Assembly (NCBI RefSeq): GCF_900090275.1
Contig: NZ_LT607755.1
Coordinates: 5,704,001-5,768,000, forward strand
Origin: Micromonospora zamorensis
GTDB taxonomy: Bacteria; Actinomycetota; Actinomycetes; Mycobacteriales; Micromonosporaceae
Direction of reading: 5' to 3'
Length of the DNA stretch: 64,000 bases
In this document: one piece after another, positions 1 to 8,316 of the stretch
Layout of the letters: every line of letters starts with the position of its first letter
Position numbering within the stretch: the first letter of the stretch is position 1
Position numbers and translations under genes: made by a program
Notes under the pieces: generated by a model
The model's database searches: none
Told to the model about the DNA's origin: nothing
The model's input: the letters and a program-made list of their open reading frames with translations, nothing else

Positions 1-1157
1 AGCAGCTCTACCAGGAGTACATGACCGCGAATCCCGACGTGAAGATCGTCGAGCGCGGCACCGGCACCAACCTCGACGAGTACTCACCGAAGCTCACCCA
101 GTGGCTCGCCGCCGGCCGGGGCGCCGGCGACGTGGTGGCCATCGAGGAGGGGCTGATGGTCGAGTACAAGGCCAACCCCGGCAACTTCGTCAACCTGCTG
201 GACCACGGCGCCGCCGACCTCAAGGGCAACTTCCTCGAATGGAAGTGGAACGCCGGCATGACCGCCGACGGCAAGCAGCTCATCGGCCTCGGCACCGACG
301 TCGGCGGCATCGCCATGTGCTACCGCAAGGACCTCTTCGAGAAGGCCGGCCTGCCCACCGAACGCGACGAGGTCTCCAAGCTCTGGCCCACCTGGCCGGA
401 CTACATCGCCACCGGTGAGAAGTTCGCCGCGGCCAAGACCGGGGCGTCCTTCCTCGACGCGGCCACCAACACGTTCAACACGATCCTGCTGCAGACCGCC
501 GGCAACAGCAGCGGCTACAGCTACTACGACACCAGCGAGAAGCTGGTCGTCGACAGCAACCCGGCCGTGCGACAGGCCTACGACACCACCATGGACATCA
601 TCGACTCGGGCCTCTCCGGCAAGTACGGCTCCTGGTCGGAGGAGTGGGTGTCCGCCTTCAAGCAGTCGAAGTTCGCCACCATCGCCTGCCCCGCCTGGAT
701 GACCGGCGTCATCGAGGCCAACGCGGGCCCGACCGCCCAGGGCAAGTGGGACATCGCACGGGTGCCCGGCAACGGCGGCAACTGGGGCGGGTCGCACCTC
801 GCCGTGCCGAAGCAGAGCAAGCACCAGGCCAAGGCGATCGAGCTGGCCAAGTTCCTCACCAGCGCCAAGGGTCAGATCGGCGCGTTCAAGGCCAAGGGCC
901 CGCTGCCCTCGTCCCCGCAGGCGCTCGACGACCCGGCGATCACCGGCGCGACCAACACGTACTTCTCCGGGGCGCCCGTCGGCTCGATCTTCGGCACCGG
1001 CGCGAAGAGCCTCAAGCCGGTCTACATGGGCCCGAAGAACCAGGCCGTCCGCACCGAGGTGGAGAACGCCGTGCGGACCGTGGAGCTGGGCCAGCGCAGC
1101 CCCGCGCAGGGCTGGACGGACGCGGTGACCAACGCCAAGAAGGCCGCCGCCAAGTAG
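1..1157 (+). CDS. Sugar ABC transporter substrate-binding protein, 5' end missing
   Basis: The window starts inside this gene; the frame is open from base 3 and 384 residues remain before TAG. The text resembles family 1 extracellular solute-binding proteins: the first visible residues run QLYQEYMTANPDVKIVE, followed by the aromatic-rich middle and the KGPLPSSPQA region of sugar binders. The signal peptide and lipobox lie outside the window. Two sugar permeases and a GH1 glycosidase follow, so it should capture an oligosaccharide, perhaps cellobiose as in the Streptomyces cebEFG-bglC cluster; the substrate is inferred from context. Family is secure, ligand is not. Confidence 0.92.
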   Translation, partial: QLYQEYMTANPDVKIVERGTGTNLDEYSPKLTQWLAAGRGAGDVVAIEEGLMVEYKANPGNFVNLLDHGAADLKGNFLEWKWNAGMTADGKQLIGLGTDVGGIAMCYRKDLFEKAGLPTERDEVSKLWPTWPDYIATGEKFAAAKTGASFLDAATNTFNTILLQTAGNSSGYSYYDTSEKLVVDSNPAVRQAYDTTMDIIDSGLSGKYGSWSEEWVSAFKQSKFATIACPAWMTGVIEANAGPTAQGKWDIARVPGNGGNWGGSHLAVPKQSKHQAKAIELAKFLTSAKGQIGAFKAKGPLPSSPQALDDPAITGATNTYFSGAPVGSIFGTGAKSLKPVYMGPKNQAVRTEVENAVRTVELGQRSPAQGWTDAVTNAKKAAAK

Positions 1158-1168
1158 CCCGAGCGATC

Positions 1169-1206
1169 GTGCGGGCGGGCCCCGGTCCCCGGAGTCCCGC
1201 CCGCAC
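1169..1206 (+). terminator. Intercistronic hairpin after the binding-protein gene
   Basis: GTGCGGGCGGG (1169-1179) pairs perfectly with CCCGCCCGCAC (1196-1206) across a 16-nt loop. It starts 12 nt after the binding-protein stop and ends just before the AAAGGAG ribosome site of the permease. No U-run follows. Such hairpins commonly stabilise binding-protein mRNA or lower readthrough so that the binder outnumbers the permeases; that role is inferred. Confidence 0.6.
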
Positions 1207-1226
1207 GGCGAAAGGAGTCCCCGGGC

Positions 1227-2216
1227 ATGACCGCCCAGCTCGAAGCCCGCCCGCCGGTCGCACCGGCACCCCCGCGTCCGACAGGTCGCTTCAGCCGGCT
1301 CGACACCCGGTTCTCGCCGTACCTCTACATCGCCCCGTTCTTCCTGATCTTCGCGATCTTCGGGGCCTACCCGCTGGCGTACACCTTCTGGGTCTCGCTG
1401 CACGACTGGGACCTGCTCGGCACCGACCACCCGTTCGTCGGCGCCGAGAACTACACGCGGCTGCTCGCCGACACCGACTTCTGGCACGCGCTGGTCAACA
1501 CGCTGGGCATCTTCGTGATCTCCACCGTCCCACAGCTGCTCGCCGCGCTCTGGCTGGCCAATCTGCTCAACCGGGGCCTGCGGGCGCGTACCGGCTGGCG
1601 GATGGCGGTGCTCGTCCCCAACGTGACCTCCACCGCCGCCGTGGCGATCGTGTTCGGAGTGCTCTTCGGCCGTGAGTTCGGCATGATCAACTGGCTGCTC
1701 GACCTGGTCGGGATGGACCCGATCGGCTGGAAGTCCAACCGGTTCGCCTCCTGGGTGGCCATCTCCGCCATGGTCGACTGGCGGTGGACCGGCTACAACG
1801 CGCTGATCCTGCTGGCCGCCATGCAGGCCATCCCCAGGGACCTGTACGAGGCCGCGGCGATCGACGGCGCCAACCGGGCGCGGCAGTTCTGGTCGGTCAC
1901 CGTGCCACTGCTCAAGCCGACGATCATCTTCTGCACCATCATCGCCACCATCGGCGGGTTGCAGCTCTTCACCGAGCCCCGGATGTTCCACTCCGGCACC
2001 AACCCGATCCGCGGCGGGCCGCTGCGCGAGTCGCAGACCCTGACCATGTACATGTTCGAGAACGCCTTCGCCCCGCACTACAACTTCGGCTACGGCTCGG
2101 CGGTCGCCTGGCTGCTCTTCGCGCTCATCGCGATCGTCGCGGTGGTCAATGTGCTGATCCTGCGCCGCCTCGGCGGCGGATCGCGCCCCGACGCACGGAA
2201 GGGATCGGCGCGATGA
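1227..2216 (+). CDS. Sugar ABC transporter permease (MalF/UgpA type)
   Basis: 329 residues with a Pro-rich N-terminal tail, then about six membrane segments beginning near residue 32. The EAA loop that contacts the ATPase is visible near residues 206-230 (EAAAIDGANRARQF). The ATG is preceded by AAAGGAG at 1211-1217. It follows the binding-protein gene after a hairpin-containing gap of 69 bp and overlaps the next permease by ATGA, so the two permeases are translationally coupled and should form a heterodimer in the cytoplasmic membrane. Confidence 0.95.
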   Translation: MTAQLEARPPVAPAPPRPTGRFSRLDTRFSPYLYIAPFFLIFAIFGAYPLAYTFWVSLHDWDLLGTDHPFVGAENYTRLLADTDFWHALVNTLGIFVISTVPQLLAALWLANLLNRGLRARTGWRMAVLVPNVTSTAAVAIVFGVLFGREFGMINWLLDLVGMDPIGWKSNRFASWVAISAMVDWRWTGYNALILLAAMQAIPRDLYEAAAIDGANRARQFWSVTVPLLKPTIIFCTIIATIGGLQLFTEPRMFHSGTNPIRGGPLRESQTLTMYMFENAFAPHYNFGYGSAVAWLLFALIAIVAVVNVLILRRLGGGSRPDARKGSAR

Positions 2217-3046
2217 GCCGGCTCTGGCGGGCCAGCCCGCTCACCTACCTGGCCCTGGTCGTCGCGGCCGGCCTGTCGATCTTCCCGATCTGGTGGATGA
2301 TCGTCGTCGCCAGCCGCTCCAACGACGCGATGGGCCAACTGCCACCCCCGGTCACCCCCGGCGGCAACCTGGGCGCGAACATCTCCCGGCTGTTCGACAA
2401 CACCGACGCGTACTTCGCCACCGGCCTGATCAACTCGACGATCGTGGCCACCACGGTCACCGTGTCCGTGGTGTTCTTCTCCAGCCTGGCCGGGTTCGCG
2501 TTCGCCAAGCTGCGGTTCCGCGGCCGCAACGCGCTGCTGCTGGTCATCATCGCGACGATGATGGTGCCGACCCAGCTCGGCTTGATCCCGCTCTACCTGC
2601 TGATGACCCGGCTGCAGTGGAACGACCGGCTGCCCGCGGTGATCGTCCCGGTGCTGGTCACCGGGTTCGGGGTGTTCATGATGCGGCAGTACGCCGGCCA
2701 GGCCATCAGCGACGAGCTGATCGAGGCCGCCCGGATGGACGGCTGCGGCACCGCCCGGATCTGGTGGCACGTCGTCGTGCCCGCGCTGCGCCCCGCCGCC
2801 GCCGTGCTCGGCCTGCTCACGTTCATGACCACCTGGAACGACTTCCTGTGGCCGTACGCTGTGCTGAACGACCCGGCGAATCCCACAGTGCAGCTCTCCC
2901 TGCGGGCGCTGTCGGACGGTTACTACCAGGACATGTCGCAGGTGTTCACCGGGACAGCGATCGCGACGCTGCCCCTGCTACTGGTCTTCGTGTTGTTCGG
3001 CCGGCAGATCATCGGCGGGATCATGGAAGGTGCGGTCAAGGCGTGA
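2213..3046 (+). CDS. Sugar ABC transporter permease (MalG/UgpE type)
   Basis: 277 residues, the usual length for MalG-type partners. The start is the ATG whose last two bases overlap the upstream TGA; longer in-frame extensions upstream are only a shadow of the preceding gene. Six predicted membrane segments; EAA loop near residues 171-190 (EAARMDGCGTARIW). It forms the second half of the membrane channel. No ATPase gene is present in the visible cluster, so a shared ATPase such as MsiK encoded elsewhere is the likely energy source (known for Streptomyces sugar importers, inferred here). Confidence 0.95.
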   Translation: MSRLWRASPLTYLALVVAAGLSIFPIWWMIVVASRSNDAMGQLPPPVTPGGNLGANISRLFDNTDAYFATGLINSTIVATTVTVSVVFFSSLAGFAFAKLRFRGRNALLLVIIATMMVPTQLGLIPLYLLMTRLQWNDRLPAVIVPVLVTGFGVFMMRQYAGQAISDELIEAARMDGCGTARIWWHVVVPALRPAAAVLGLLTFMTTWNDFLWPYAVLNDPANPTVQLSLRALSDGYYQDMSQVFTGTAIATLPLLLVFVLFGRQIIGGIMEGAVKA

Positions 3047-4482
3047 GCGAGCGAACCAGCAGGCACAGCAACGAGGCGTCGACGACGCCGCGAAGCGGTG
3101 GCGTCGACGAACTCCGTTTTCCCGACCATTTCCTCTGGGGGGCGGCCACCGCCGCGTACCAGATCGAGGGCGCGGCCCGCGACGACGGTCGCGGTCCGTC
3201 CATCTGGGACACCTTCAGCCGTACGCCGGGCAAGGTGTACCAGGGCCACACCGGCGACGTCGCCTGCGACCACTACCACCGGTACGCCGACGACGTGGCG
3301 TTGATGGCCGAACTGGGCCTGCGGGCGTACCGTTTCTCGGTCGCCTGGCCCCGCATCCAGCCCGACGGCACCGGCCCGGCCAACCCGCGTGGGCTGGACT
3401 TCTACGACCGCCTCACCGACGCGCTGCTCGACCGGGGAATCGACCCGATCGTCACCCTCTACCACTGGGACCTGCCGCAGGCCCTGGGCGACCGTGGTGG
3501 CTGGACCAACCGGGACACCGCCGAGCACTTCGCCACCTACGCCACCGCCGTGTACGCCCGCCTCGGCGACCGGATCGACGTGTGGACCACGCTCAACGAG
3601 CCGTGGTGCTCGGCCTACCTCGGCTACGGCAACGGGGTGCACGCCCCGGGCGAGCAGGACCCGGGAGCGGCCTTCACCGCCGTACACCATCTGCTGCTGG
3701 GCCACGGCCTGGCGGCGCGGGCGCTGCGGTCCGCCGGCGCGCGCAGCGTCGGCATCACCGTCAACCCGGCCGACGTGCGACCGGCCGACCCGGAGAGCGC
3801 GGCGGACGCCGCCGCGGTGCGCCTGGTCGACGGCCTGCACAACCGGATCTTCCTCGACCCGCTGCTGGCCGGCGGCTACCCGGACGACGTCCGCGAGCAC
3901 GTGGCGCGGATCATCGAGCCGACGTTCATCCGCGACGGTGACGAGAAGCTGATCGCCGCACCGATCGACCTGCTGGGAATCAACTACTACGCGCCCGGTT
4001 ACGTGGCAGGCCGACCCGACGGTGCCGGCAACGACGCCTACCCGGGCACCGAGGGCGCTGTGCACTTCGTGCCACCGACCGGGCCACTGACCGACATGGG
4101 CTGGATGATCGAGCCGGCCGGGCTGACCCGGTTGCTGGAACGGATCGCCATCGACTACCCCGGCGTGCCCCTGCTGATCACCGAGAACGGTGGGGCGTTC
4201 CCTGACAAGCCGGGCGCCGACTCGCCCGACGGGCCGACGCAGGTCATGGACACCGATCGCATCGCCTACCTCGACGGGCACCTGCGTGCGGCGCACGAGG
4301 CGATCTCCCGGGGCGTGGACCTGCGCGGTTATCTCGTATGGTCATTGCTGGACAACTTCGAGTGGGCGGAGGGTTACCGCAAGCGGTTCGGGATCGTGCA
4401 CGTCGACTACCTGACCCAGCGGCGCACACCGAAGGCCAGCGCCCGGTGGTACCAGGAGGTGATCTCCCGGAACGGGCTGTGA
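3043..4482 (+). CDS. GH1 family beta-glucosidase
   Basis: 479 residues from a GTG that overlaps the permease stop as GTGA. The GH1 core begins at about residue 25 (FPDHFLWGAATAAYQ). The acid/base glutamate sits in TLNEPW (about residue 186) and the nucleophile in LITENGG (about residue 381); WSLLDNFEWAEGY near the C-terminus is the usual substrate-binding segment. No signal peptide, so it should split imported beta-glucosides in the cytoplasm. The first 24 residues (VSERTSRHSNEASTTPRSGG) match no part of the GH1 fold and look like a translated repeat; a start nearer residue 25 is possible but lacks a clear ribosome site. Confidence 0.93.
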   Translation: MSERTSRHSNEASTTPRSGGVDELRFPDHFLWGAATAAYQIEGAARDDGRGPSIWDTFSRTPGKVYQGHTGDVACDHYHRYADDVALMAELGLRAYRFSVAWPRIQPDGTGPANPRGLDFYDRLTDALLDRGIDPIVTLYHWDLPQALGDRGGWTNRDTAEHFATYATAVYARLGDRIDVWTTLNEPWCSAYLGYGNGVHAPGEQDPGAAFTAVHHLLLGHGLAARALRSAGARSVGITVNPADVRPADPESAADAAAVRLVDGLHNRIFLDPLLAGGYPDDVREHVARIIEPTFIRDGDEKLIAAPIDLLGINYYAPGYVAGRPDGAGNDAYPGTEGAVHFVPPTGPLTDMGWMIEPAGLTRLLERIAIDYPGVPLLITENGGAFPDKPGADSPDGPTQVMDTDRIAYLDGHLRAAHEAISRGVDLRGYLVWSLLDNFEWAEGYRKRFGIVHVDYLTQRRTPKASARWYQEVISRNGL

Positions 4483-4502
4483 CAAGCGGGGGGAAGGGCG
4501 CG

Positions 4503-5510
4503 ATGACGACGGCACAGCGGCCGACGCTCGAAGCGGTGGCGGCGCGGGCCGGGGTGTCCCGCGCCACCGTTTCGCGGGTGGTCAACGGCTCCACCACCGT
4601 CGCGGAGCCGATCCGGGAGGCGGTCACCCGGGCCGTCGCCGAGCTGGGGTACGTGCCCAACCTGGCCGCCCGCAGCCTGGTCACCCAGCGCACCGACTCG
4701 ATCGCCCTGGTCATGCCGGAGGCGGCCACCCGGGTCTTCTCCGACGACCAGGTCTTCCCCGGCATCATCCGTGGCGTCAGCCAGGAGCTGGAGGCGGCCG
4801 ACAAGCAACTGGTGCTGATGCTCGCCGGTTCGCCGGCCGGGCATCAGCGGGTCGAGCGGTACACCACCGGTCGGCACGTCGACGGGGTGCTGTTCGCCTC
4901 GCTGCACGGCGCCGACCCGTTGCCCGGCACGCTGGCGCGGCTCGGCATCCCGGTGGTGGTCAGCGGTCGGCCGCTCGGCGACGTGCCCGTGCCGTACGTC
5001 GACGTGGACCACGTGGCCGGGGTGACCACAGCCGTCCGACACATGATCGACATCGGTCGGCGGCGGATCGCCACCATCGCCGGCCCACAGGACATGGTCG
5101 CCGGCATCGAGCGACTCAGCGGTTACCGCAGCGCGGTCGCCGACGCGGGGCTGCCCGAGCTGATCGCCGTCGGCGACTTCACCCGCGAGTCCGGTGCGGC
5201 GGCGATGCGGCGCCTGCTCACCGAGCACCCCGACCTGGACGGCGTCTTCGCCGCCTCCGACCTGATGGCGCACGCCGCCCTGCGGACGCTGCGCGAAGCA
5301 GGCCGGCGGGTGCCCGACGACGTCGCGGTGGTCGGCTTCGACGACATCGAGACGGCCGCGTACACCGAGCCACCGCTGACCACCGTCCGGCAGCCGATCG
5401 TGGAACTCGGCCGCCGGATGACCCGCCAACTGCTCCGGCTGGCCGCCGGGGAGGAGATCGAGCAGGCGGTCATGCTCCCCACCGAGCTGATCCGACGAGC
5501 CTCCGCCTGA
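4503..5510 (+). CDS. LacI family transcriptional regulator
   Basis: 335 residues. The N-terminal helix-turn-helix is clear (VAARAGVSRATVSRVVNG, about residues 10-27), followed by a periplasmic-binding-like sensor domain with the VVGFDDIETAAYTEPPLTTV segment typical of LacI/GalR effector domains. The ATG at 4503 follows a purine-rich GGGGGGAAGGG. It lies 20 bp after the beta-glucosidase and probably represses the importer operon in the absence of sugar, as CebR does in Streptomyces (inferred). Its operator is expected upstream of the truncated binding-protein gene, outside the window. Confidence 0.95.
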   Translation: MTTAQRPTLEAVAARAGVSRATVSRVVNGSTTVAEPIREAVTRAVAELGYVPNLAARSLVTQRTDSIALVMPEAATRVFSDDQVFPGIIRGVSQELEAADKQLVLMLAGSPAGHQRVERYTTGRHVDGVLFASLHGADPLPGTLARLGIPVVVSGRPLGDVPVPYVDVDHVAGVTTAVRHMIDIGRRRIATIAGPQDMVAGIERLSGYRSAVADAGLPELIAVGDFTRESGAAAMRRLLTEHPDLDGVFAASDLMAHAALRTLREAGRRVPDDVAVVGFDDIETAAYTEPPLTTVRQPIVELGRRMTRQLLRLAAGEEIEQAVMLPTELIRRASA

Positions 5511-5525
5511 CCACGCCGCCCGCGG

Positions 5526-5547
5526 CAAGATCCGCGCAACTTCAGGG
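5526..5547. repeat. Single arm of a recurrent intergenic palindrome
   Basis: This 22-bp stretch, from CAAGATCCGCGCAACT to CAGGG, is the exact reverse complement of 41493-41514, the right arm of the large palindrome after pstB. Here only one arm is seen, between two genes on the same strand. Confidence 0.7.
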
Positions 5548-5592
5548 GTTAATGGTTCGCCCAGGTCTGTGATCGTCGCTAGCCTCGCCGGC

Positions 5593-6006
5593 ATGCCGGA
5601 TCCTGTCGCGTTGCTGCACGTCCCCGCCCTGTCCGACGTCGCCGAGTACGCGTACGCGGCCATCGTCGAGCCGCCCGCCCGGCTGGTGTTCACCGCCGGG
5701 GCGTGCCCGCTGGACGCCGAGGGCCGCACCGTCGCGCCGGGCGACCACGCCGCGCAGGCCCGGCAGGTGATGGCGAACCTGGAGACCGCCCTCGCGGCGG
5801 CCGGCGCCACGCCCACCGACGTCGTCAAGACCACCGTCTACGTGGCATCGTCGCAGCAGAAGGACCTGGTGACCGTCTGGGAGGTGGTGCGGGACTTCTT
5901 CGGCGACCACGACCCGCCCAGCACCCTGCTCGGGGTCGCCGTGCTCGGCTACACCGACCAGCTCGTCGAGGTAGAGGCCGTCGCCGCCGTACGGACGGAG
6001 GCCTGA
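5593..6006 (+). CDS. ridA: RidA family (YjgF/UK114) protein
   Basis: 137 residues from ATG 5593; an upstream in-frame GTG at 5569 was rejected because TAGCCT lies 7 nt before the ATG, the leaderless promoter spacing seen throughout the window. The RidA fold is recognisable from FTAGACPLDAEG, the ANLETALAAAGATPTDVVKTTVYV helix-strand core and the closing LVEVEAVAAV strand. Family members hydrolyse reactive enamine/imine intermediates of PLP enzymes; some have other roles. It overlaps no neighbour and is followed after 1 nt by a GNAT gene, so the two are probably cotranscribed. Confidence 0.88.
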   Translation: MPDPVALLHVPALSDVAEYAYAAIVEPPARLVFTAGACPLDAEGRTVAPGDHAAQARQVMANLETALAAAGATPTDVVKTTVYVASSQQKDLVTVWEVVRDFFGDHDPPSTLLGVAVLGYTDQLVEVEAVAAVRTEA

Positions 6007-6007
6007 C

Positions 6008-6904
6008 ATGCGCATCCGTGTGGCGCGACCCGACGACGCCCCGGCCGTGGTGGCCCTGCGGGCGACTGTCTACCCGTACCTGGTGCGCGGGGTCGAGTCG
6101 ACCCGGAAGATGATCGCCGAACCGCCGCCCGAGGAGGACTGGACCGCGTTCGTGGCCGAGGTCGACGAGCGGGTGGTCGGTTGGGTGTCCGCCGAACGCA
6201 TCGGCACCACATCGGCGGCGGACGTCGGTGGCATCAACCTGCTGCACGTGCACCCGGAACACCGGCGGCACGGCATCGGCACCGCCCTGCTGACCGCCGC
6301 GACCGACTTCCTCCGCCCGTTGGGAATCCGCCGGGTGCGTGCCATGGCGCAGCCCGACGCGCTGCCGTACGCCCGGCGGCACGGCTACGAGCCCAGCCGG
6401 GAGGTGCGCTACTCGGCGCTCGACCTGAATCCGGCACCCGCACTGCCCGACCCGCCTCCGGGGGTGCGGCTGCTTCCGATCGCCGACCTGGACCCGCACC
6501 TCCTGTACGCGGCGGACGTGGCCTCGGCGGCGGACGAACCGGGGGATGTGCCCGTCGACGCGAAGAGCTACGAGAGCTGGCAGTACGACGTGTGGGACAA
6601 CCTCGGGCTGGACAAGGCGTCCAGCATCGCGGCCGAGGTCGGTGGTGAGGTGGTCGCGTTCAGCCTGGTGAAGCGGGACGGGGACCGGATGTGGTCGGAC
6701 TACACCGGCAGCATCCCGACCTACCGGGGCCGAGGGCTGGCGCGGCTGGCCAAGGTGGCCGCGCTGCACCGGGCCGCCGCGAACGGCGTACGCGTCGCGT
6801 ACACGTCGAACGACGAGGCGAACGCGCCGATGCTGGCGATCAACGCCCGGCTGGGCTACCGGCCGGTGACGTCCCAGTGGTCCTGTCTGGCCAACCTGAG
6901 CTGA
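6008..6904 (+). CDS. Tandem GNAT domain acetyltransferase
   Basis: 298 residues holding two GNAT domains. The first has the acetyl-CoA loop in VHPEHRRHGIGTALL (about residues 79-94); the second has IPTYRGRGLARLAK (about residues 236-250) and the C-terminal NARLGYRP. Tandem GNATs include mycothiol synthase and aminoglycoside-type enzymes, but the true mshD lies at 36091, so this one has an unknown substrate. The ATG follows the ridA stop by one base (TGACATG). Confidence 0.88.
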   Translation: MRIRVARPDDAPAVVALRATVYPYLVRGVESTRKMIAEPPPEEDWTAFVAEVDERVVGWVSAERIGTTSAADVGGINLLHVHPEHRRHGIGTALLTAATDFLRPLGIRRVRAMAQPDALPYARRHGYEPSREVRYSALDLNPAPALPDPPPGVRLLPIADLDPHLLYAADVASAADEPGDVPVDAKSYESWQYDVWDNLGLDKASSIAAEVGGEVVAFSLVKRDGDRMWSDYTGSIPTYRGRGLARLAKVAALHRAAANGVRVAYTSNDEANAPMLAINARLGYRPVTSQWSCLANLS

Positions 6905-6932
6905 TCGTCGTCGCCCGGTCGGGCCGAGCCCT

Positions 6933-7517
6933 TCAGCCGCTGTCGGGATCGAGGTACGGGCTGAGAAGTTCGCGGGCGAGGCCGGTTGCGGTCCGCAGGG
7001 GAAGCCCTCCCTCGATCATCCGGCTCAGGGCGTAGACGATCGACTGGACCAGTTCTGCCATGCGGACCGGGTCCGACGAGCCGTGGTCCGTGAGCGCGGC
7101 CCGCAGCGGGGCTTCCAGGCTGTCGTGCATGAGCCGACTGGACGAGGCGAGTGTCTCGCTGCTGCCGGCCGATGCCAGCGCACGGGCCAGTGCGTGATCG
7201 CCTCGGGCAACCAGTTGCAGGTTGGCTTCCACGTACGCCTGGATCTTCGGCCCGGGGGCGGCGGCCTCGTCCATGTGCTTCTCGACGTACGCCGACCAGC
7301 GGGGGAACGTGTCGATGACGAGTGCGTCGAACATGTCGGCGCGGGACTTGAAGTACGAGTAGACGCTGGATCGGGCGAGGCCGGCATGCTGGGCGACCTC
7401 GGCCAGCCCGGGGATCTGCTCGGGGTGTTTCGACAGCAGGGTGCGGGCCGCGTCGAGCAGCGCGGCGCGTTGGGAGGCCCGGTGCTCAGCGACAGTCGCG
7501 GCCTGGATCTTCGGCAC
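6933..7517 (-). CDS. TetR family transcriptional regulator
   Basis: 194 residues from a GTG preceded by the strong AAGGGGGG ribosome site; longer in-frame extension into the upstream ABC gene is a shadow. The helix-turn-helix is EVAQHAGLARSSVYSYFKSR (about residues 38-57). The C-terminal ligand domain is of the type with an alpha-helical effector pocket; ligand unknown. It is the last gene of a three-gene minus-strand set (permease, ATPase, TetR) and likely represses that operon through the inverted repeat at 9465-9481 (inferred). Confidence 0.93.
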   Translation of the reverse strand: MPKIQAATVAEHRASQRAALLDAARTLLSKHPEQIPGLAEVAQHAGLARSSVYSYFKSRADMFDALVIDTFPRWSAYVEKHMDEAAAPGPKIQAYVEANLQLVARGDHALARALASAGSSETLASSSRLMHDSLEAPLRAALTDHGSSDPVRMAELVQSIVYALSRMIEGGLPLRTATGLARELLSPYLDPDSG

Positions 7518-7587
7518 GCCGCCCCCCTTGTTCCGGACGGACGTGGCCGGCCTGGTCGTGCGCCGCGCCCGCACCCTGCCGTCGTGG

Positions 7588-8316
7588 CTAGCTGCTGGCC
7601 GCGAGCTTGCCGTCGACCATCTCGTAGACGGTGTCACAGTATTCCAGCACATCGTGGTCGTGAGTGACCATGACCACCGCGACCGACCGCTGCCGGGCCT
7701 CGTGGGCCAGCAGTCGCACGATGTCGTGGCTGCGCGCCCGGTCCAGCGCCGCTGTCGGTTCGTCGACCAGCAGCACGCTGGGCTCGGTGACCAGCGCTCG
7801 GGCGATCCCGACCCGTTGACGTTCGCCACCCGACAGTTGGTGCGGGCGCCGGTCGGCCTTGTCGGTCATGCCGACGTCGGCGAGCAGCTCCAGCGGGTCT
7901 CGGCCGGACCGCGTCGACCGTGGTCCCAGCCGCAGGGGCAGCCGCAACTGGTCGACGGCGGTCAGCGCGGGCAGCAGGTTGCCCGACTGGAACACGAAGC
8001 CCACATGTTGGCGGCGCAGGGCGGTCCGTGTGCGGCGGCTCGGCACTGTCATGTCCTGACCGGCCACGGTAACGGTCCCCTGGTCGGGCCGGGCCAGGCC
8101 GCCGGCGACGGCCAGCAGACTGGACTTGCCGGCACCGGACGGGCCGACGATCGCGGCGAGCTCACCGGGTCGCACCGTCAGGTCGACGTCGTCGAGCGCC
8201 TGCACGGTCTCGGCGGCGTCGCCGTGCCGCAGGGACACCGCACGCATCACCAGGCCGAGCCGCTCGGACGAGTCAGCGGGTGCGGTCGAAGCGGTCGGAG
8301 CGGGACTGCTGCTCAT
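7588..8316 (-). CDS. ABC transporter ATP-binding protein (MacB/LolD type)
   Basis: 242 residues from the ATG at 8316, whose ATGA overlaps the stop of the permease gene. Walker A GPSGAGKSS, signature LSGGERQRVGIARAL and Walker B VLLVDEPTAAL are intact, with the switch histidine in VVMVTHDHDVLEY. This is the ATPase class that works with FtsX-like permeases in efflux or in lipid or lipoprotein handling. Substrate unknown; neighbours suggest a TetR-controlled efflux system. Confidence 0.95.
   Translation of the reverse strand: MSSSPAPTASTAPADSSERLGLVMRAVSLRHGDAAETVQALDDVDLTVRPGELAAIVGPSGAGKSSLLAVAGGLARPDQGTVTVAGQDMTVPSRRTRTALRRQHVGFVFQSGNLLPALTAVDQLRLPLRLGPRSTRSGRDPLELLADVGMTDKADRRPHQLSGGERQRVGIARALVTEPSVLLVDEPTAALDRARSHDIVRLLAHEARQRSVAVVMVTHDHDVLEYCDTVYEMVDGKLAASS

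Noticed and set aside
84..2078. A 664-codon open frame on the minus strand across the sugar-transport genes
   Set aside because: It is antisense to two clear ABC genes, has Arg/Gly/His-biased content and no recognisable domain; such frames are common in high-GC DNA.
4483..5568. A CebR-type operator (TGGGAGCGCTCCCA) near the LacI gene
   Set aside because: I could not find the sequence in the visible part; if present it should lie upstream of base 1.
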